A stretch of DNA of 64,000 bases. Origin: Liolophura sinensis (lineage: Eukaryota; Mollusca; Polyplacophora; Chitonida; Chitonidae). The position numbers were made by a program, and so were the translations under genes. The notes below the pieces were generated by a model. The model was not told the origin of the DNA. It saw nothing but the letters and a program-made list of their open reading frames with translations, and did no database searches. Location of the stretch: contig NC_088301.1 of assembly GCF_032854445.1 (NCBI RefSeq), positions 44,263,116 through 44,327,115 of the forward strand. The letters are read 5' to 3'. Below are positions 23,648 through 36,175 of this stretch, piece by piece; positions within the stretch are counted from its first letter, which is position 1; the number at the start of each line of letters is the position of its first letter.

Positions 23648-26600
23648 TCTTGGATTCGTCTGGCATTGCAATTAAGGGCCTGTGTCTGTTTGTAATAGCT
23701 CTTATATTACATGTATTTTTAACTTTTACAGCAATAGCTTGGTCAGTAAGAGCAGTCTGACAGGCAGCATTTTGTTTCATTTTGTATAAATGAAGAAACA
23801 AAAAGGTACCAAAAAAAGCACCTTAATAAGTATGAGTATTAAACCTTTAATCCCATCTGTTTAAAACCAATGTACATGTTATTATACAGTTGCATGCTGT
23901 ATTAAGTTTGCATCATGATATTTACATTCCTTGTATGGTTTGATTGATGTATATCTTGTGCCAATTAGGGTAATGCTGCTGTGATGTGAAGTTTGCGATC
24001 CTTTTGTCAATACCTCACACTCTATATGTTTGTGTGTACATTTGTGGGACTATGCATGCATGCAATTTCTAAAGTTCTCTAGAAGAATTCTAGCAACTTC
24101 AACCCACCTGAATCTTGACTATTTGTTAGCGTGTAGTAGTCTTTTTGTTTTATAACTTTTGTCATTATAACCATTTACCATTACAATACATGAACGATAT
24201 TCCACCAATGCATTAAGCAGCTTTTAATGTTCTTGTTGTTGTGTGGTTACACTTCTAGTCTTTGATGAAGTTTGTTATTGCTTTAGTCTGTGATACCACA
24301 GTATTGATTTCATTTATACATATACTGCATTCATAAATTTCTCTTTACACTTTTTTTATTACAGTTATGTGTTCTATATTGTTCTGTTTTATATGTTTAT
24401 GTAACAGTTTAAGTGTTCTATGTTTATGATCTAAGGTTATGCTGGCCATATGAAACATACCTAAGTATTAAATAAACAGTTGATGGTGACTTTTATTTTA
24501 AACCATTCTAGTCAACAATCACAATTCATGTATTCTGTTTCTGTTGATTTTATTGTTGTTATTATTATAATAATTTATCTGTACATCAATTACAGGTGAA
24601 TAGGAAGGTCATTTTGTATATAACAAAGGAAAAGAGAAATATATGGATCAAAGCTCACAGACAGCAGGCTTGCTGGGAATGTTTTTGGCTTTTTTGGGGG
24701 GGGGGGGGTTGTCCATCACTACTGTTAAACAAATCTCTTGAGGAAGTGAGAAGCAACAGTCATGGCAGTCTCCAACTTACATGGTTCTAAAGAACTAACT
24801 TTAAGCGAAAGCTTTCAATATACATGCAAGTACGGTGATCTTTACTTAATGCCATTCACCAGTGTATACGTAATATAATATATATATTTCCTTTGGTCAC
24901 ACTCTGGTGTTATATATCTTGTTTGCCAAACTCAAACCTATTGAACATAGTTCCCACACAGAATCACCTTGAAGAAAGACAAGTAAGACTTCTTACTAAT
25001 ATTCACAACACATGTAAACCGTTAAATTTTGGCATTGCAGACTGGCATGGTGACTTGGACATTACAATGTGTCATGACAGAAAATCTCCTTCATGCCACA
25101 TATTTCACAATCCAGAAAGAAATTTGTTTCATTGTCAAAATTTGTGCATTCCATGACATTGATTGCAAATACTTCAACATAATTACCTTGAATCGCTGAA
25201 ATAAATGACCTTTGGTGAGCCTAGTTGCAATGCCAGTGTTTATATTGTACAGATTATTGTCTATATGCCCGTTTTGGCAATTTGCCATATATATAAATAT
25301 ATGCTTTATTTCGTTAGTGTTAGGTTTAAATAATCTGTGGTTTGACTATACTACTACAACATCACCTTACTCATGAAAAAAGATAGTGTAGAAGCAAGGC
25401 TATTGGTGTGTGAACATATGCTTTGTACAGCCACAATTGTTGTTAAATATTTAGAGTGTTTGGACTTTCCTCTTATGCAAAGATACCTTTTCTTACTGTG
25501 CTAAACAATAAAATTTATCCCAGAGACAAAAGGAATGTGGTTGGTACTCAAGAGCAATATCAAGAGCCTAAATCTTCAGCATTGGTGTGGTCTGTCATAA
25601 ATTTCCTTGATGCTCAACAGTCAAATATGGATATTCTGCATGCTTTATATTATGCTAAATGACATTTTCAACACCATAGGTATTATAAAACTTGTTTGTG
25701 TATTTTGTTTTGTTTTGGTTTTTTGTTTTTCTTTTTCTTTTATGTTTTTTTTTTTTTACGTAGTGTAAGTTGTCGCAATGTTTTATTTCCTGTAATCAGG
25801 TATTATCATAGAGGTCATTTATACCGATAGCGCCTATCCAAATAATTTTACGGTCATGTAATAAACATAATGAGAATTTCGCACACCTGCGTGAAAAAAA
25901 TATTCAGGTCTTATTACCTGAATTACTGATTTATAACTCTAAACCATTCCTGATATTTATGACTCGTTCCACTGTTGCTCTGTATAAATAATATTGAAGT
26001 GCTGAAATTGTTGATAAGCCCAGTTTGCGTCAGGTGTTGTGTATATCTTCAGAGTGTGTGTCATTTCTCTTTAATCAGTTACCATGATTGTTATAGCAGG
26101 ATGTCAAACCAAAGTGATTGACTGTCTTACAAACTGCCTTTGGAAAGCTTTAATCCATGATACTGTACTTATGTGTATAGTTACAAGTAACTACGTCGGA
26201 ACCAAGTTTTATGGTAGTTAAAACCGCGTATATAGTATATCCAGTCTATACATAGCATTATCTTAGTACAACATAGCCTACATCCTGATGTTAACGCTTT
26301 TATCCACTGTTACTCTCCACAAGTGTATCAGCGGCAATGCAGTACCTATATAGGTGGTTGGTCGTTGGTGTATCCATCGGACATAGTGGAGTGTGTATAA
26401 GTAGTGATTAGGCGACTAGATCAATCTTAGTGTCAAGAGAACTAAATAAAAGTTATATAGACCAAATTTAAAAGAATGCGAAAAGAAGCATTTCGAATTT
26501 TGACTTGTGTTTATTTTTTCCTCTGTCGCGGAATATATAAAACAATCTGCAAAATGAACACAGATTTCGTGTCTCTGCATACTCACATTGGCTTAACGTT

Positions 26601-26775
26601 GAGTCATGTTCGCGGGATACTCTGCTCTAAATCAGGGGGAATTAATTCATGGATTAGCTACCTCAGATGCGTCATATACACCGGTATAAAGACCATGCAT
26701 CATATGCACGATAAAAACATATGCATAGTCTCTATACTCTGACGCACCTCACGTAGCCAAGGTATGATTCAAATC

Positions 26776-27018
26776 GGGGCGCCTGTGGCTCAGTTGGCTA
26801 GCGCTGCGTAATGAACCAGGAGCCTCACACCAATGTGGTCGCTGTGAGTTCAAGTCCAGTTCATGCTGCCTTCGGGGGAAGGGCACCCAGCAACCTGTGG
26901 ATAGTCGTGGGTTTCCCCCGGGGTCTGCCCGGTTTCTTCCCACCATAATGCTGGCCGCCGTCGTATAATTGAAATATTCTCGAGTACGGCGTAAAACACC
27001 AATCAAATAAATAAATAA
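26776..27018 (+). mobile_element. Young SINE with perfect 12-bp target-site duplication
   Basis: The head has A-box TGGCTCAGTTGGCTAGCG and B-box GAGTTCAAGTCC. The body has GGGTTTCCCCCGGGGTCTG and CACCATAATGCTGGCCGCCG, and the tail is CAATCAAATAAATAAATA. ATGATTCAAATC directly precedes and follows the element. Confidence 0.92.
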
Positions 27019-28465
27019 ATGATTCAAATCTCTGTGCTCTAAATCCAGCCCGGGAGTGCATGCGGGGCGAGAGGTCAGTCCTGGCCGTAGCACGAGAATG
27101 GATACATTCCCCGATCCCACTGTCCAATAAGCGACCAACGGCGGTCTTAAGCAGTTTTTCATGTCTTGCTTTTCGTTGATGTGTCAATGTGTCGTGCCAG
27201 CATTCAGGTCAAACACAAAAAACAAAGTTGGAACGAATCGTCACTGATCCGTTTTCAACCTCGTATAAAACTGAACATCCTCGTATATGTGAACAATTCT
27301 TGATTGTGGCATCAAACAATCAATCAGTCAATCTAAGCCTGACTATCATGAAGAGGAACCATGATTATATCGAATAAACACGTCAAACACCAGTGTAAGA
27401 CAAATTATTGACTTCTGGCCTAGCTATGACAGCAAAATATTGTGTGATCGCAAACTTCATTGAGAAAATTACTTTGTTTGAAGTTGGGTGATTTCTTTCT
27501 GCCTATGAAAATCCGAAATTTACTTATCAGCTTCGTATAACTCAATTCATGCAATTTGGAGTAAAATAAAGGCCATAAAATATTGCTTTTGTTGCTGAAA
27601 CTTGCATATTTTTACTAGGTTATCATCTTACCTTAATAACTCAGATTACTTTCCTAAGATGAAGAGAACATTCAAAATCAAGCGAAATCAGTAACTTGGT
27701 CATGAAATAGGTGAAAACAGTAGCAGGCCGTAGTTACTACTAACGCCTGGAGGAGGGCAAATTTTTTGTGTGCAGCGCTGACTTTGTTATAGGTCAGCTC
27801 ATCGAACAAGGACAAATCACCACTTATATGGACAAAATGCTGGCAGAGTTGGAGAAAACAACTGTTTATTGTGGCAATCAATGCTTTTTGTAGAGTTAAA
27901 ATATTCACACTGTAATTGAAGGTTTATCATGACCGCAAATTTCGGTCCAGTGGCTTGAAGTCGGTTGAAGCAAGTGGAATGAAGCAAACAGAATGGAGTC
28001 GGGTTCAGTTCGACAGCTAGTTACATTGCTACGGTTTTTTCTATATACGGATCATTGGCCACTGGTATTGTGATATATGTTCCGCCTTGATTGCGCATTT
28101 TCGACACCATCCATCTCCCGTTAGAAGGCTGAGGCTGGTTTCAGTGAAGAGCTGACAATAAGAACTCACATTTTTGTTATTTCCTGACTTGTAGAAAAGT
28201 GCAAAGTGCATTCCCACCGATTCCACGAGCTCATTTCTGATTTAGTACATTTTATACATTTTTCACACTTTTAGTATTTGACATTGGAAGTTCTGAAAAA
28301 CAGGTCACATTATTTTAACATTGATATAGTGGTCAAAATTTTGATTTATATCGATCAAAAATAAATTCTAAAAAGTTTTGAAATTTACCTTATGTCAGAA
28401 ATGCTTTTGGAATTGACCACATGAACGCTGGTACAGTGATAGAATACACTACATTCTATATCAGT

Positions 28466-28706
28466 AATTAGGGGCTTCCGTGGCCTAGATGTTAAAGCGT
28501 CATAGCGCGGCACAATGACTCAGTAGCCCCTCCCCAATGTGCTCACTGTGAGTTTAAGTCTAGCTCATGCTGACTTTTTGGAAAGGCCTGCCAGCAACCC
28601 CGGGTTCTACCCGGTTTCCTCGAACAATAATGCCGGTCCCCGTCGTATGAGTTTAATATTTTTGTGTAGGCCTACGACATAAAACACCAACTAATTAAAT
28701 AAATAT
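28466..28706 (+). mobile_element. SINE with 14-bp target-site duplication
   Basis: The plus-strand element starts GGGCTTCCGTGGCCTAGATG and has B-box-like GAGTTTAAGTC, CCCGGTTTCCTCGAAC and tail CACCAACTAATTAAATAAAT. ATATCAGTAATTAG occurs at both ends. The promoter boxes are more decayed than in the 26.8-kb copy. Confidence 0.85.
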
Positions 28707-28973
28707 CAGTAATTAGCTGGTCTATTTGACTATATCATTGTACTATCATTTTGTTGGTCATGGTTTTTGCAAAAAATATCAAACGATAAACAAACTAATG
28801 TGATGTCATTTGTCCAGAATGACAGATCTCTTTGTTCTTTGATTAATTTTAATAGGTCTTGTGAGCATGTGCGAAACGCAATTTTACATTTTGCTGCCAG
28901 CGGTCTAGATATAATCTTCAGGCGTAAGTTCTCGTTCACTTGTTTACCATGCATGTAAAAAGATTTTTATTCC

Positions 28974-29670
28974 TTATAGGGTGTTGTTACCAATGGCTGA
29001 ATTAGTTACATTAACTCCAAAGGCCGTGATGAAAATATTGACAGCTGTGATGAAACCGATCAGGCCAACGGCCACCGTGTTCAGCGTACTGTGCAGCTTT
29101 CTTCCTGAATCTTGCTTTATTTCCAGGGTTGCAATGGCGAGAAGTACCCCGCCCACAATGAGCTGAAGCACAATGGACGTTATAAGGAACCCAAGGATGA
29201 TGCTGTAAAATTTGGCACCACTTCCGGCCGCTAAGATAGCGTTCAGCTGGGACGCGTTGGACATCAGTAATGCAACGTCGAATAGTCCTTCGGCTATTGT
29301 TTTGCGTGTTAGGGTGCCAAATCGTGACGTTCCATTATCCTGAACTTGACGGATTGGCTGGAAATGTGAAAGAAAAACGGTAAAAGGCAGAAATTCATAC
29401 GACGAATTGAAAATGTGTTGAATTTTTAGATCGCATTTCTATTTTTAAGATAAAGTAAATCAGAATCCTGTGTGAACTAAAGAATTCTGGAACAATGTTT
29501 TGGCTCTTTCCTTGCGTCAATTCCGTCACAACTGAAAACAGTTGACTACTCCTCCTCGCTTCTTGCTTTATATACTTTCTTACTTGTTTGGTGCTGTTCT
29601 GTACTGAACTTTGTTTTGGGAAATGTTCTTGCGTGTAATCCGGACGTCTATAATGGTTGACAGCTGACAT
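28974..29670 (-). CDS. Ninjurin family protein (copy A)
   Basis: Ninjurins are small membrane proteins. NINJ1 oligomerises to rupture the plasma membrane in lytic cell death and also acts in adhesion. The main exon (29357-28974, stop TAA) encodes 127 residues. It includes the amphipathic/first-helix motif EGLFDVALLMSNASQL and two hydrophobic segments (FYSIILGFLITSIVLQLIVG and VGLIGFITAVNIFITAFGV), with the VNIFITAFGV signature shared with vertebrate ninjurins. I infer a first exon at 29670-29584 (29 residues, MSAVNHYRRPDY to NSTKQ). It ends in a CAA|GTAAGA donor in phase 0, matching the phase-0 acceptor at 29,357. The full protein would be 156 residues. The main exon is near certain; the first exon is less so. 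The next gene upstream is a paralog. Confidence 0.88.
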
Positions 29671-29957
29671 ACCACTTGTTAACCGTTTCCAGTGGAAGAG
29701 GTTCCAAGTTGTTTACAGACCGGAAAAACGAATTCACAGCACGGAGAAGGAACCGATACTTAGCGTAATGTACATCCCGGCTGCCACTAAAAATGTCACA
29801 TATTATATATATACCTGAAGTATTGTAAAGTATACCTGAAGTATATAAAGCAAGAAGCGAGGAGGAGCAGTCAACTGTTTTCAGTTGTGACGGAATTGAC
29901 GCAAGGAAAGAGCCAAAAGATTGTACCAGAATTCTTTAGTTCACACAGGATTCTGAT
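29458..29957. repeat. Inverted duplication of ninjurin-A intron start
   Basis: About 120 bases at 29,458-29,577 recur reverse-complemented at 29,838-29,957 with only a few differences, so the duplication is young. The left arm begins right beside the inferred exon-1 donor of ninjurin A. The spacer (29,578-29,837) contains that inferred first exon. Confidence 0.85.
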
Positions 29958-29983
29958 TGCGACCATTTTATTGACATTCCTTA

Positions 29984-30012
29984 AGTATACCTTAAGGCTC
30001 TTAAGGTATACT
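29984..30012. repeat. Perfect 13-bp inverted repeat, 3-base loop
   Basis: AGTATACCTTAAG and its exact reverse complement CTTAAGGTATACT are separated by GCT. It lies just outside the right arm of the ninjurin-A inverted duplication. No T-run or gene end makes it a terminator. Confidence 0.8.
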
Positions 30013-31527
30013 CTTAAATAGGGCTTTCTGTAAAAAAGACTTTTCACGGGAGAATTTAGTTTGAGTATGCTACAGTGCGAATTTCTGTTTAAGATGTCAT
30101 CTCATGGGAGAAGAAAATTAAACTCATAGTAAGTCTATAAATTATATATGTATGGCTATCCTACACATATATAGACACTCTCGTATAATTTGAGATGGGC
30201 TGAATATCTATCGAAACTGATCCTCAGACCCTCAGTGTTAGAATGTGCTTATTCGTATTGAAGGTAAGATGACATGGGACATGAATCGGTTTTTAGAAGA
30301 GGATGCACCTACATCGAAACTATGATAAAATCCAAATATTTGTTGACATAAAGATATTTTATTCATTAAATGATGTCACAATACTCTTGATGGTTGAAAA
30401 TGACTAGTAGGATAATGAACACGAAATACGTAATTACACTGGCCGACCAATCTATTTGGTGAAAAAAAAAATAATAAAAACAACATCTAAACAGTAAACA
30501 TCCTTTCAGGAACCGCTCAAGGAGCTATATACACAAATGATGCTGTAAGCCATATATATATATAGTTCTCTGTGCGTTCAGTTATGGGCGAAAATTGTGT
30601 GCAGATAAGAAGAATTCTATATTATACATACACTTAGCGAATGTGAAATCAAATAATACTATCTGAGCACTAATCAAATTTCGCCGGAGAAACTATATAC
30701 AAATTGTATGAGACAGAGTTGTCCTATATGTACCACGTATGGTCGCATGAGACATTGTGATATTACACGTATGGCACCTTGTGGCCGCAACTTAGCCTCG
30801 TTATATAGAATCAAGGTCCGTCACCAAGGACTTACCTTATAGCAATCTGCGTCTAATGCATACAACACGTGGACGATAAAGTAGACAATTCAGCTGCACA
30901 ATATATGAACCAAAAAGTATCTATGTTATTTGTATTACATTTGGTGAGGTTAATTTACGCCGAGAATTAACAGAATTACAGTTAATGTATACACGGTTAA
31001 ACCGTTCAAAACAGGAGAAAACCCAGTTTACAGTTACGCCAAAATATTGATGTTAGTGCTCAATGGAATTAAATCTGATCCGTGCAAATAATCTCAAAAA
31101 GTGTTTTAAACAATGGGATACCTATGATATATAATATATGATATTATATATAATATTATAAAAGCTACTTTGGAGCATTCCATCACTGTTTTTATATTGA
31201 TATCAACATGACTTAGGTATCTATAAGTGGTACATGTACATGAAGCAGTAATTAATTATAAAGCCAAAATAGAACCCTGTTCAAAATAAAAGTATAAAAG
31301 TACAAAATACATATAATTCTAAAGACATATTATCTAAACATACAAACTATATATAAAAAAGACCGACGTTTTGTTCTCCTCTCAAACTTATAATTCTTAT
31401 GTAAAAATCCATCTATATAACATAAATGTTCGATCCGTTCGATTTTTTTTTCTGTGACGCAAAGGCTTCAAAACTCTTTGATGATGGCAAACGTTCATTG
31501 ATCTGAGAGACATGCAGTTTTTCGTGT

Positions 31528-31860
31528 CTAGCCGTCTTCAGTCATCTTGATACCAAAGGATGAGACGAAAATGTTAACAACAGTGATGAGGAAGATGAAA
31601 CAGACGGCCACGTTGTTTAAGGCGTTGGCGGCTTTCTGTTTTTCCTTGTCTGTGATGTCCAGGGTACCGAGGACAAGAAGGAGGATACCTGTGATGACCT
31701 GCAGGATGATGGAGACGATGAGGAGGCCGAGAACGATGTAGTAGAACTCGTGGGACGGGCCTATGTTCAGAAGTGCCTTCAGCTGAGACGCGTTAGCCAT
31801 CAGCAAAGCCACATCCATCAGTCCCTGTGCCAGGGTCTTCTTCGTGGCGTACTTGTTGAA
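31528..31860 (-). CDS. Ninjurin family protein (copy B), 3' coding exon
   Basis: One exon of 110 codons plus stop begins after a CCACAG acceptor at 31,861-31,866. It carries NKYATKKTLAQGLMDVALLM, ANASQLKALLNIGPSHEFYY and two membrane segments (IVLGLLIVSIILQVITGILL and VAVCFIFLITVVNIFVSSFG). The DVALLMANASQLKA stretch is close to the vertebrate NINJ1 motif. The N-terminal exon or exons lie upstream, beyond 31,866, and I could not identify them. The gene is in tandem with, and 1.9 kb from, copy A. Confidence 0.9.
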   Translation of the reverse strand, partial: FNKYATKKTLAQGLMDVALLMANASQLKALLNIGPSHEFYYIVLGLLIVSIILQVITGILLLVLGTLDITDKEKQKAANALNNVAVCFIFLITVVNIFVSSFGIKMTEDG

Positions 31861-32576
31861 CTGTGGAATTAGTCCCGCTCTTTCCTGTCAGGTATACAAA
31901 AGTGTTTCTCTGCATCAGGACTTTTAACATGGCAAGTTACTTCCCATCACCAACATCATCCACTGTGACAAGCTGGCTGCATGCTGTACAACTAAAAGCC
32001 TTGGATGCACGTACATATATCAACCATGCAACACACAAATCAAGCTGGTTACGGGCATGCACAAAAAAGGCACATCATTGGATACCAGTAGCTATTGTCA
32101 GTCTTTCCAAGGTAACAGCAGTTTTTCAAAATATTTTGTTTCATCGGTATAGATGGTAGAAAGTATACTGACTTCCTTGGTGATGGATTAGTGCGTGGTG
32201 GTTAGTCATATACGAGTACTATCCCAGTTAACGGTTCCACGATTTCATCGGAAAAAATATTTGTTAGGAAGGTGTGGAGTGTCGCAATAAAAGTGAAAGT
32301 CATACACACCAGTTCTACGAGCATTGAGTTTATATCTATCATAAATCAACTTTACATAAATAAGTACCATACACAAGATGTGTACCATATATGCCTGTAC
32401 ATATTAATTGTAACAAATTTCGAAGCTTATTAATGTACACCTTGCATACACATCTTTGTGTCCGTATATTTTAAATGTGTATCAAACTGTGTCTCTCGTA
32501 CACATATATATTAGTACATAATGCAAATTACACAAACACATGTGTACTAAAAAGTCCACATTATCTTTTTCAGAGT

Positions 32577-32833
32577 CTATTTATTTATTTGTTTATTTGT
32601 GTGGTGGTGTACGCCGCACTAACGAATATTTCACTTGTACGATGGTGGCCAGCATTATGGCGGGAGAAAACCGGGTAGAGCCATCCGCAGGTTGCTGGCA
32701 GACCTTCCCACGTACAGTGGGAGAGGAAACCAGCATGAGCTGAACTTGAACTCACATCGGCCGCATTGGTGAGAGGCTTCCGGGTCATTCCGCCGCGCTG
32801 GCACGCTAAACACAGAGGCCACAGAAGTCCCCA
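32577..32833 (-). mobile_element. SINE, near full length (first family)
   Basis: The minus-strand copy begins with the T-rich reverse of the tail (TTTATTTATTTGTTTATTTG). It continues through CAGCATTATGGCGGGAGAAA and the reversed B-box GGACTTGAACTC-like segment (TGAACTTGAACTCACA), and ends in the tRNA-like head CACAGAGGCCACAGAAGTCC. Confidence 0.85.
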
Positions 32834-34606
32834 TTTAATAGTTTACAGCTGAAGTTATCCTTCCCAAGTCATATTAAATACTTAACTGTAGGCCTATAGA
32901 GCACAGATAAAGAGTAAATTTCCATCCAACATCCTGCGAGAGCTATATATAGCTGTGTTTATGTAGGAATGAGCAGAGATGGCTAAATTAACAGTTGACG
33001 TATCTCTGCTCTGTTTAGACTGGATGTAAACAGTCTTCACTGCAGGCATAAATAAACAATTACATCTCTGAAATTCATTTAAAGCCAATATCAAATGTAT
33101 TGTTTCGTACAAATATTATATATTGGTGTGAAATAACGATTGCTATTGAGAGCAGTCGGTGCACTGCACTTCCTAGTTAAGCCGAACAGGAACATCTCAC
33201 CCACCCCCCACCCCCCTTCCCCATACGACAAAAAACATTTTATTGATATGACATATCGACAAATCTCGAGAACACAGTCAGGAATTTCAGGGAGCAATAA
33301 AGGATCATAAGTGTGTAGGACGGCTGAAACACAAATGTTGTCCAAAAACTTTTTTTTGCTTCAAATCGGCTGAAGACCAACATGATTTTTTCCAATAAGT
33401 TTTGTATCTGTACTTTTTTGTCCATCTAAGAAAAAGATGGCTTTCAGTATGTCTACACCGTGCTGTATAAAACAAACATTCGCACATGTATCCATCGTAT
33501 TCAGACATGTTTTAGTATATACCCTGAGTTTTGTAACATAAAATAATACACTTGTCTGATTGTATAAACCAACTACTTTTACCGAGTTCATCATATCTGT
33601 TCAGTTCAGCAACTGTATCGAGAGAAACCTCTGTCATCTGCAGATCTGTTTGTAAACGTTTGACCAGAGCCCTTAGTAAACAAAAAGCACGTTGCAGCAA
33701 CACTTTGTGGCTGAAGTGTTCGAATGCCGTCCGTCGTAATCAAACATTTGTTTGTTTGTTTTTGTTTTTTTTTTTTTCTACCTCGCGTGGATTACATGGA
33801 TTATACGAAGCCGCTGACAATAGAGAGTGAAGGATGGCGAACATGTCAACCTAGGGGGCAAATGCACCAACGTTACTCCGTAAAGGGACCTGCTGACGGT
33901 GGGGAATGACAACCCTATGTTGTCTAAACAACACCTACTGAATATAGAATCGAATCCAACGGAACATATGTATTAGACAAGATGTATATGTATATGATTA
34001 TTTCAACATCTGTCGCCATATACATGCATCTGTGATGAAGTAATTTACGATTGGTATACTTTGTATACTCTTGCCTTGCATTGTTTATAGGCGCTATACT
34101 GTACAGAAAATATAAAGTAGGCTACAATACAAATGTTTTAAATAACACCATACAGTCCACACTGACATTTTAAAGCGACCCAATAATTCTTCGTCAACGG
34201 ATGTGGTACAGTTACAAAGGCAGGATGTATAATATGCGTACGGCCGACATCTATCTGTAAATCATGTATAATCACGTACAAGTATAACATTTAGATACAG
34301 AGGGAGGGTTTAAAACTTATCAAAAACTTTAAAAGTCATATTTCGTGAAACCAATTTGGAAATGAAGGTTATATGTAGGCTATGCAGCGCCTTCGCGGAC
34401 GTTACTTACGATGGTAAATGATAATTTAGGACCTTTTGCTAAAGTTGGCGCAGGCCTATATATAGGACCCCATTAGACGAAAAATAAAACTGGCCTAACG
34501 TTAACTACCAAGATTACTATGTATCGAATACATAACCCTTGTCTGTCCGTATGGTGGCAGCTGTCGTTGGGATAAGTTAGACACCTTTGCCATTATTCTT
34601 TATACT

Positions 34607-34637
<31 letters not shown>

Positions 34638-36124
34638 GTGTGTGTACTACATTTTTATAACAAAAGTTTCCATGCAATATTCTAGAAAGTGGAAACAGAA
34701 ATGAGGAATCTGCCATAAACACATCTACAGTACAATAAATCGCTTTTAGCCTGACATTTGTTTGGACAGACTAAGCATTGCTTAACTGAATAAATAAAGT
34801 CTGTGAAAAGCAAATTATCGCTGAAATTAAACGTCGCGCACAAAGGAGAAAATTAAGCAAAATTAAAATTTTGCTTTTTAGAAAACATCACCTGTTTCAT
34901 GCAAACTGTCCCATTTTGCCACTGCAAACCAGTATACAACATTCATGTATACGGTTCGTCTAGAAACTTAAGTCTTGGGCCCATGCGTATGCTATACAAA
35001 ATCGTCCGCTCTAGAGATATACGTATAAATGGAAGCACTACCGCCGAACAACTTAGCCAATCTGCTCATTAAATTTTGGAACTGCATGGACTTCTTTTGA
35101 TGTTTCATATCTTTAGGAAACATAAGTCGCAAAAAAACTAAGTGTATTAACAATTGGTATGCATTATGGTTCTTCTGATGAGGAGGGCGAAATGGTATGG
35201 GAATGTCGTTTTCATTCGTACACATGACATGTAAAATACGCAACGAATCTATGTCAAAGGTAACTGTATTCTGTTAAAAAGATTTCTTAAAACATTCAGG
35301 TCATATTCCAACTGCATAACCGTATGGACAAGGCTGATAGGGTATTCATGCAGGGTGACTTAAATTGGGCAATGTGGTTATCTAATTTCTAGAGCCATGG
35401 TGGCTGCATAGTTTGTATCAAGAATCTAAATTCCAATGCACGCTGTGTGCCAAGAAAGTTTCACGTATATCGACACGTGTATGCTTATAAAAATAACCGA
35501 TTCCAGCCAAACAGCATTTTCATCGCCAAATGGGTGCTACTCTATGTACCATGATTTTGGTGAACAATGAAGAGGGGAAGCAGCTTACACAGTACAATGT
35601 CTATGATAGAATCAACAAATCACACGCAAATTACGGTACAACATCCAAAAGCTGCAATATACAATCTGACAAAAAGTTGCAAAAGAAAAGAAAATCACTA
35701 TTCTTTACCTCTTTGTTGTTGGACACAAGAGAATAGTCCTCATTTAGTAATTCCATAGTTACAAAGAGTGATAAATAGTACAAATACACGTACATACATA
35801 TAGGCCTATATGGCAAAGTATGAGCCACTCATTGTGTTTCGAACTGCGCTGGTGTAGTCAAACTGGGTAACTGTTACCGTGTATGCACGTGTACACATAC
35901 GGCCTGGGGGAATGCACACTATACACTGAACTGTAATGACACCCTCATTATATATGATGGGTGATCGAGTAAATGTTAAAGTGGCCATATACAGAATGGT
36001 ACTCTGAATATGTATATACTTACATGTATATCTGTAACAGATTATGAATACATACAACATATGTAAGTTGGAAGATCTTCCAGAAACCTGCCGATGTTCG
36101 CTGGCCGCCTTTTAGGCTACACAT

Positions 36125-36175
36125 CAAATCAGTTTTTATCTGATGATGGCAGCAATTACGGCCGAAAAATCAAAT
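36125..36175 (+). other. Hammerhead-ribozyme-like core (weak)
   Basis: CTGATGA at 36,140-36,146 is followed 17 bases later by GAAA at 36,164-36,167, with a GGC/GCC pair able to close a stem II. This is the order of a hammerhead core such as those of Penelope-like retroelements. An unpaired T next to the core and no clear stem III make it weak. No element body was recognised. Confidence 0.2.

Larger units (their letters stand above)
22142..24476 (+). other. Synapsin 3'UTR candidate with poly(A) signal
   Basis: No coding frame continues after the stop at 22,139-22,141. A canonical AATAAA lies at 24,471-24,476. The stretch contains a SINE (22,744-22,990), a MITE (23,031-23,208) and a 41-bp duplication (23,565-23,647). 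A long neuronal 3'UTR is plausible, but the transcript end is not proven. Confidence 0.45.
24477..28973. other. Intergenic stretch between synapsin and ninjurin
   Basis: No conserved coding exon was recognised on either strand. It contains two plus-strand SINEs (26,776-27,018 and 28,466-28,706), a G-run near 24,700 and T-rich runs near 25,710-25,760. The open frames here are short and carry no recognisable domain. Confidence 0.6.

Noticed and set aside
26749-27187. Minus-strand frames of 108 and 137 codons
   Set aside because: They run through a SINE with a clear target duplication. Similar frames arise in the other SINE copies (20.2, 32.6 and 54.8 kb).
33512-33909. Overlapping short frames near 33.5-33.9 kb on both strands
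   Set aside because: No family recognised, frames on opposite strands overlap, and no convincing splice or promoter context. Also considered and not supported as the missing ninjurin-B first exon.
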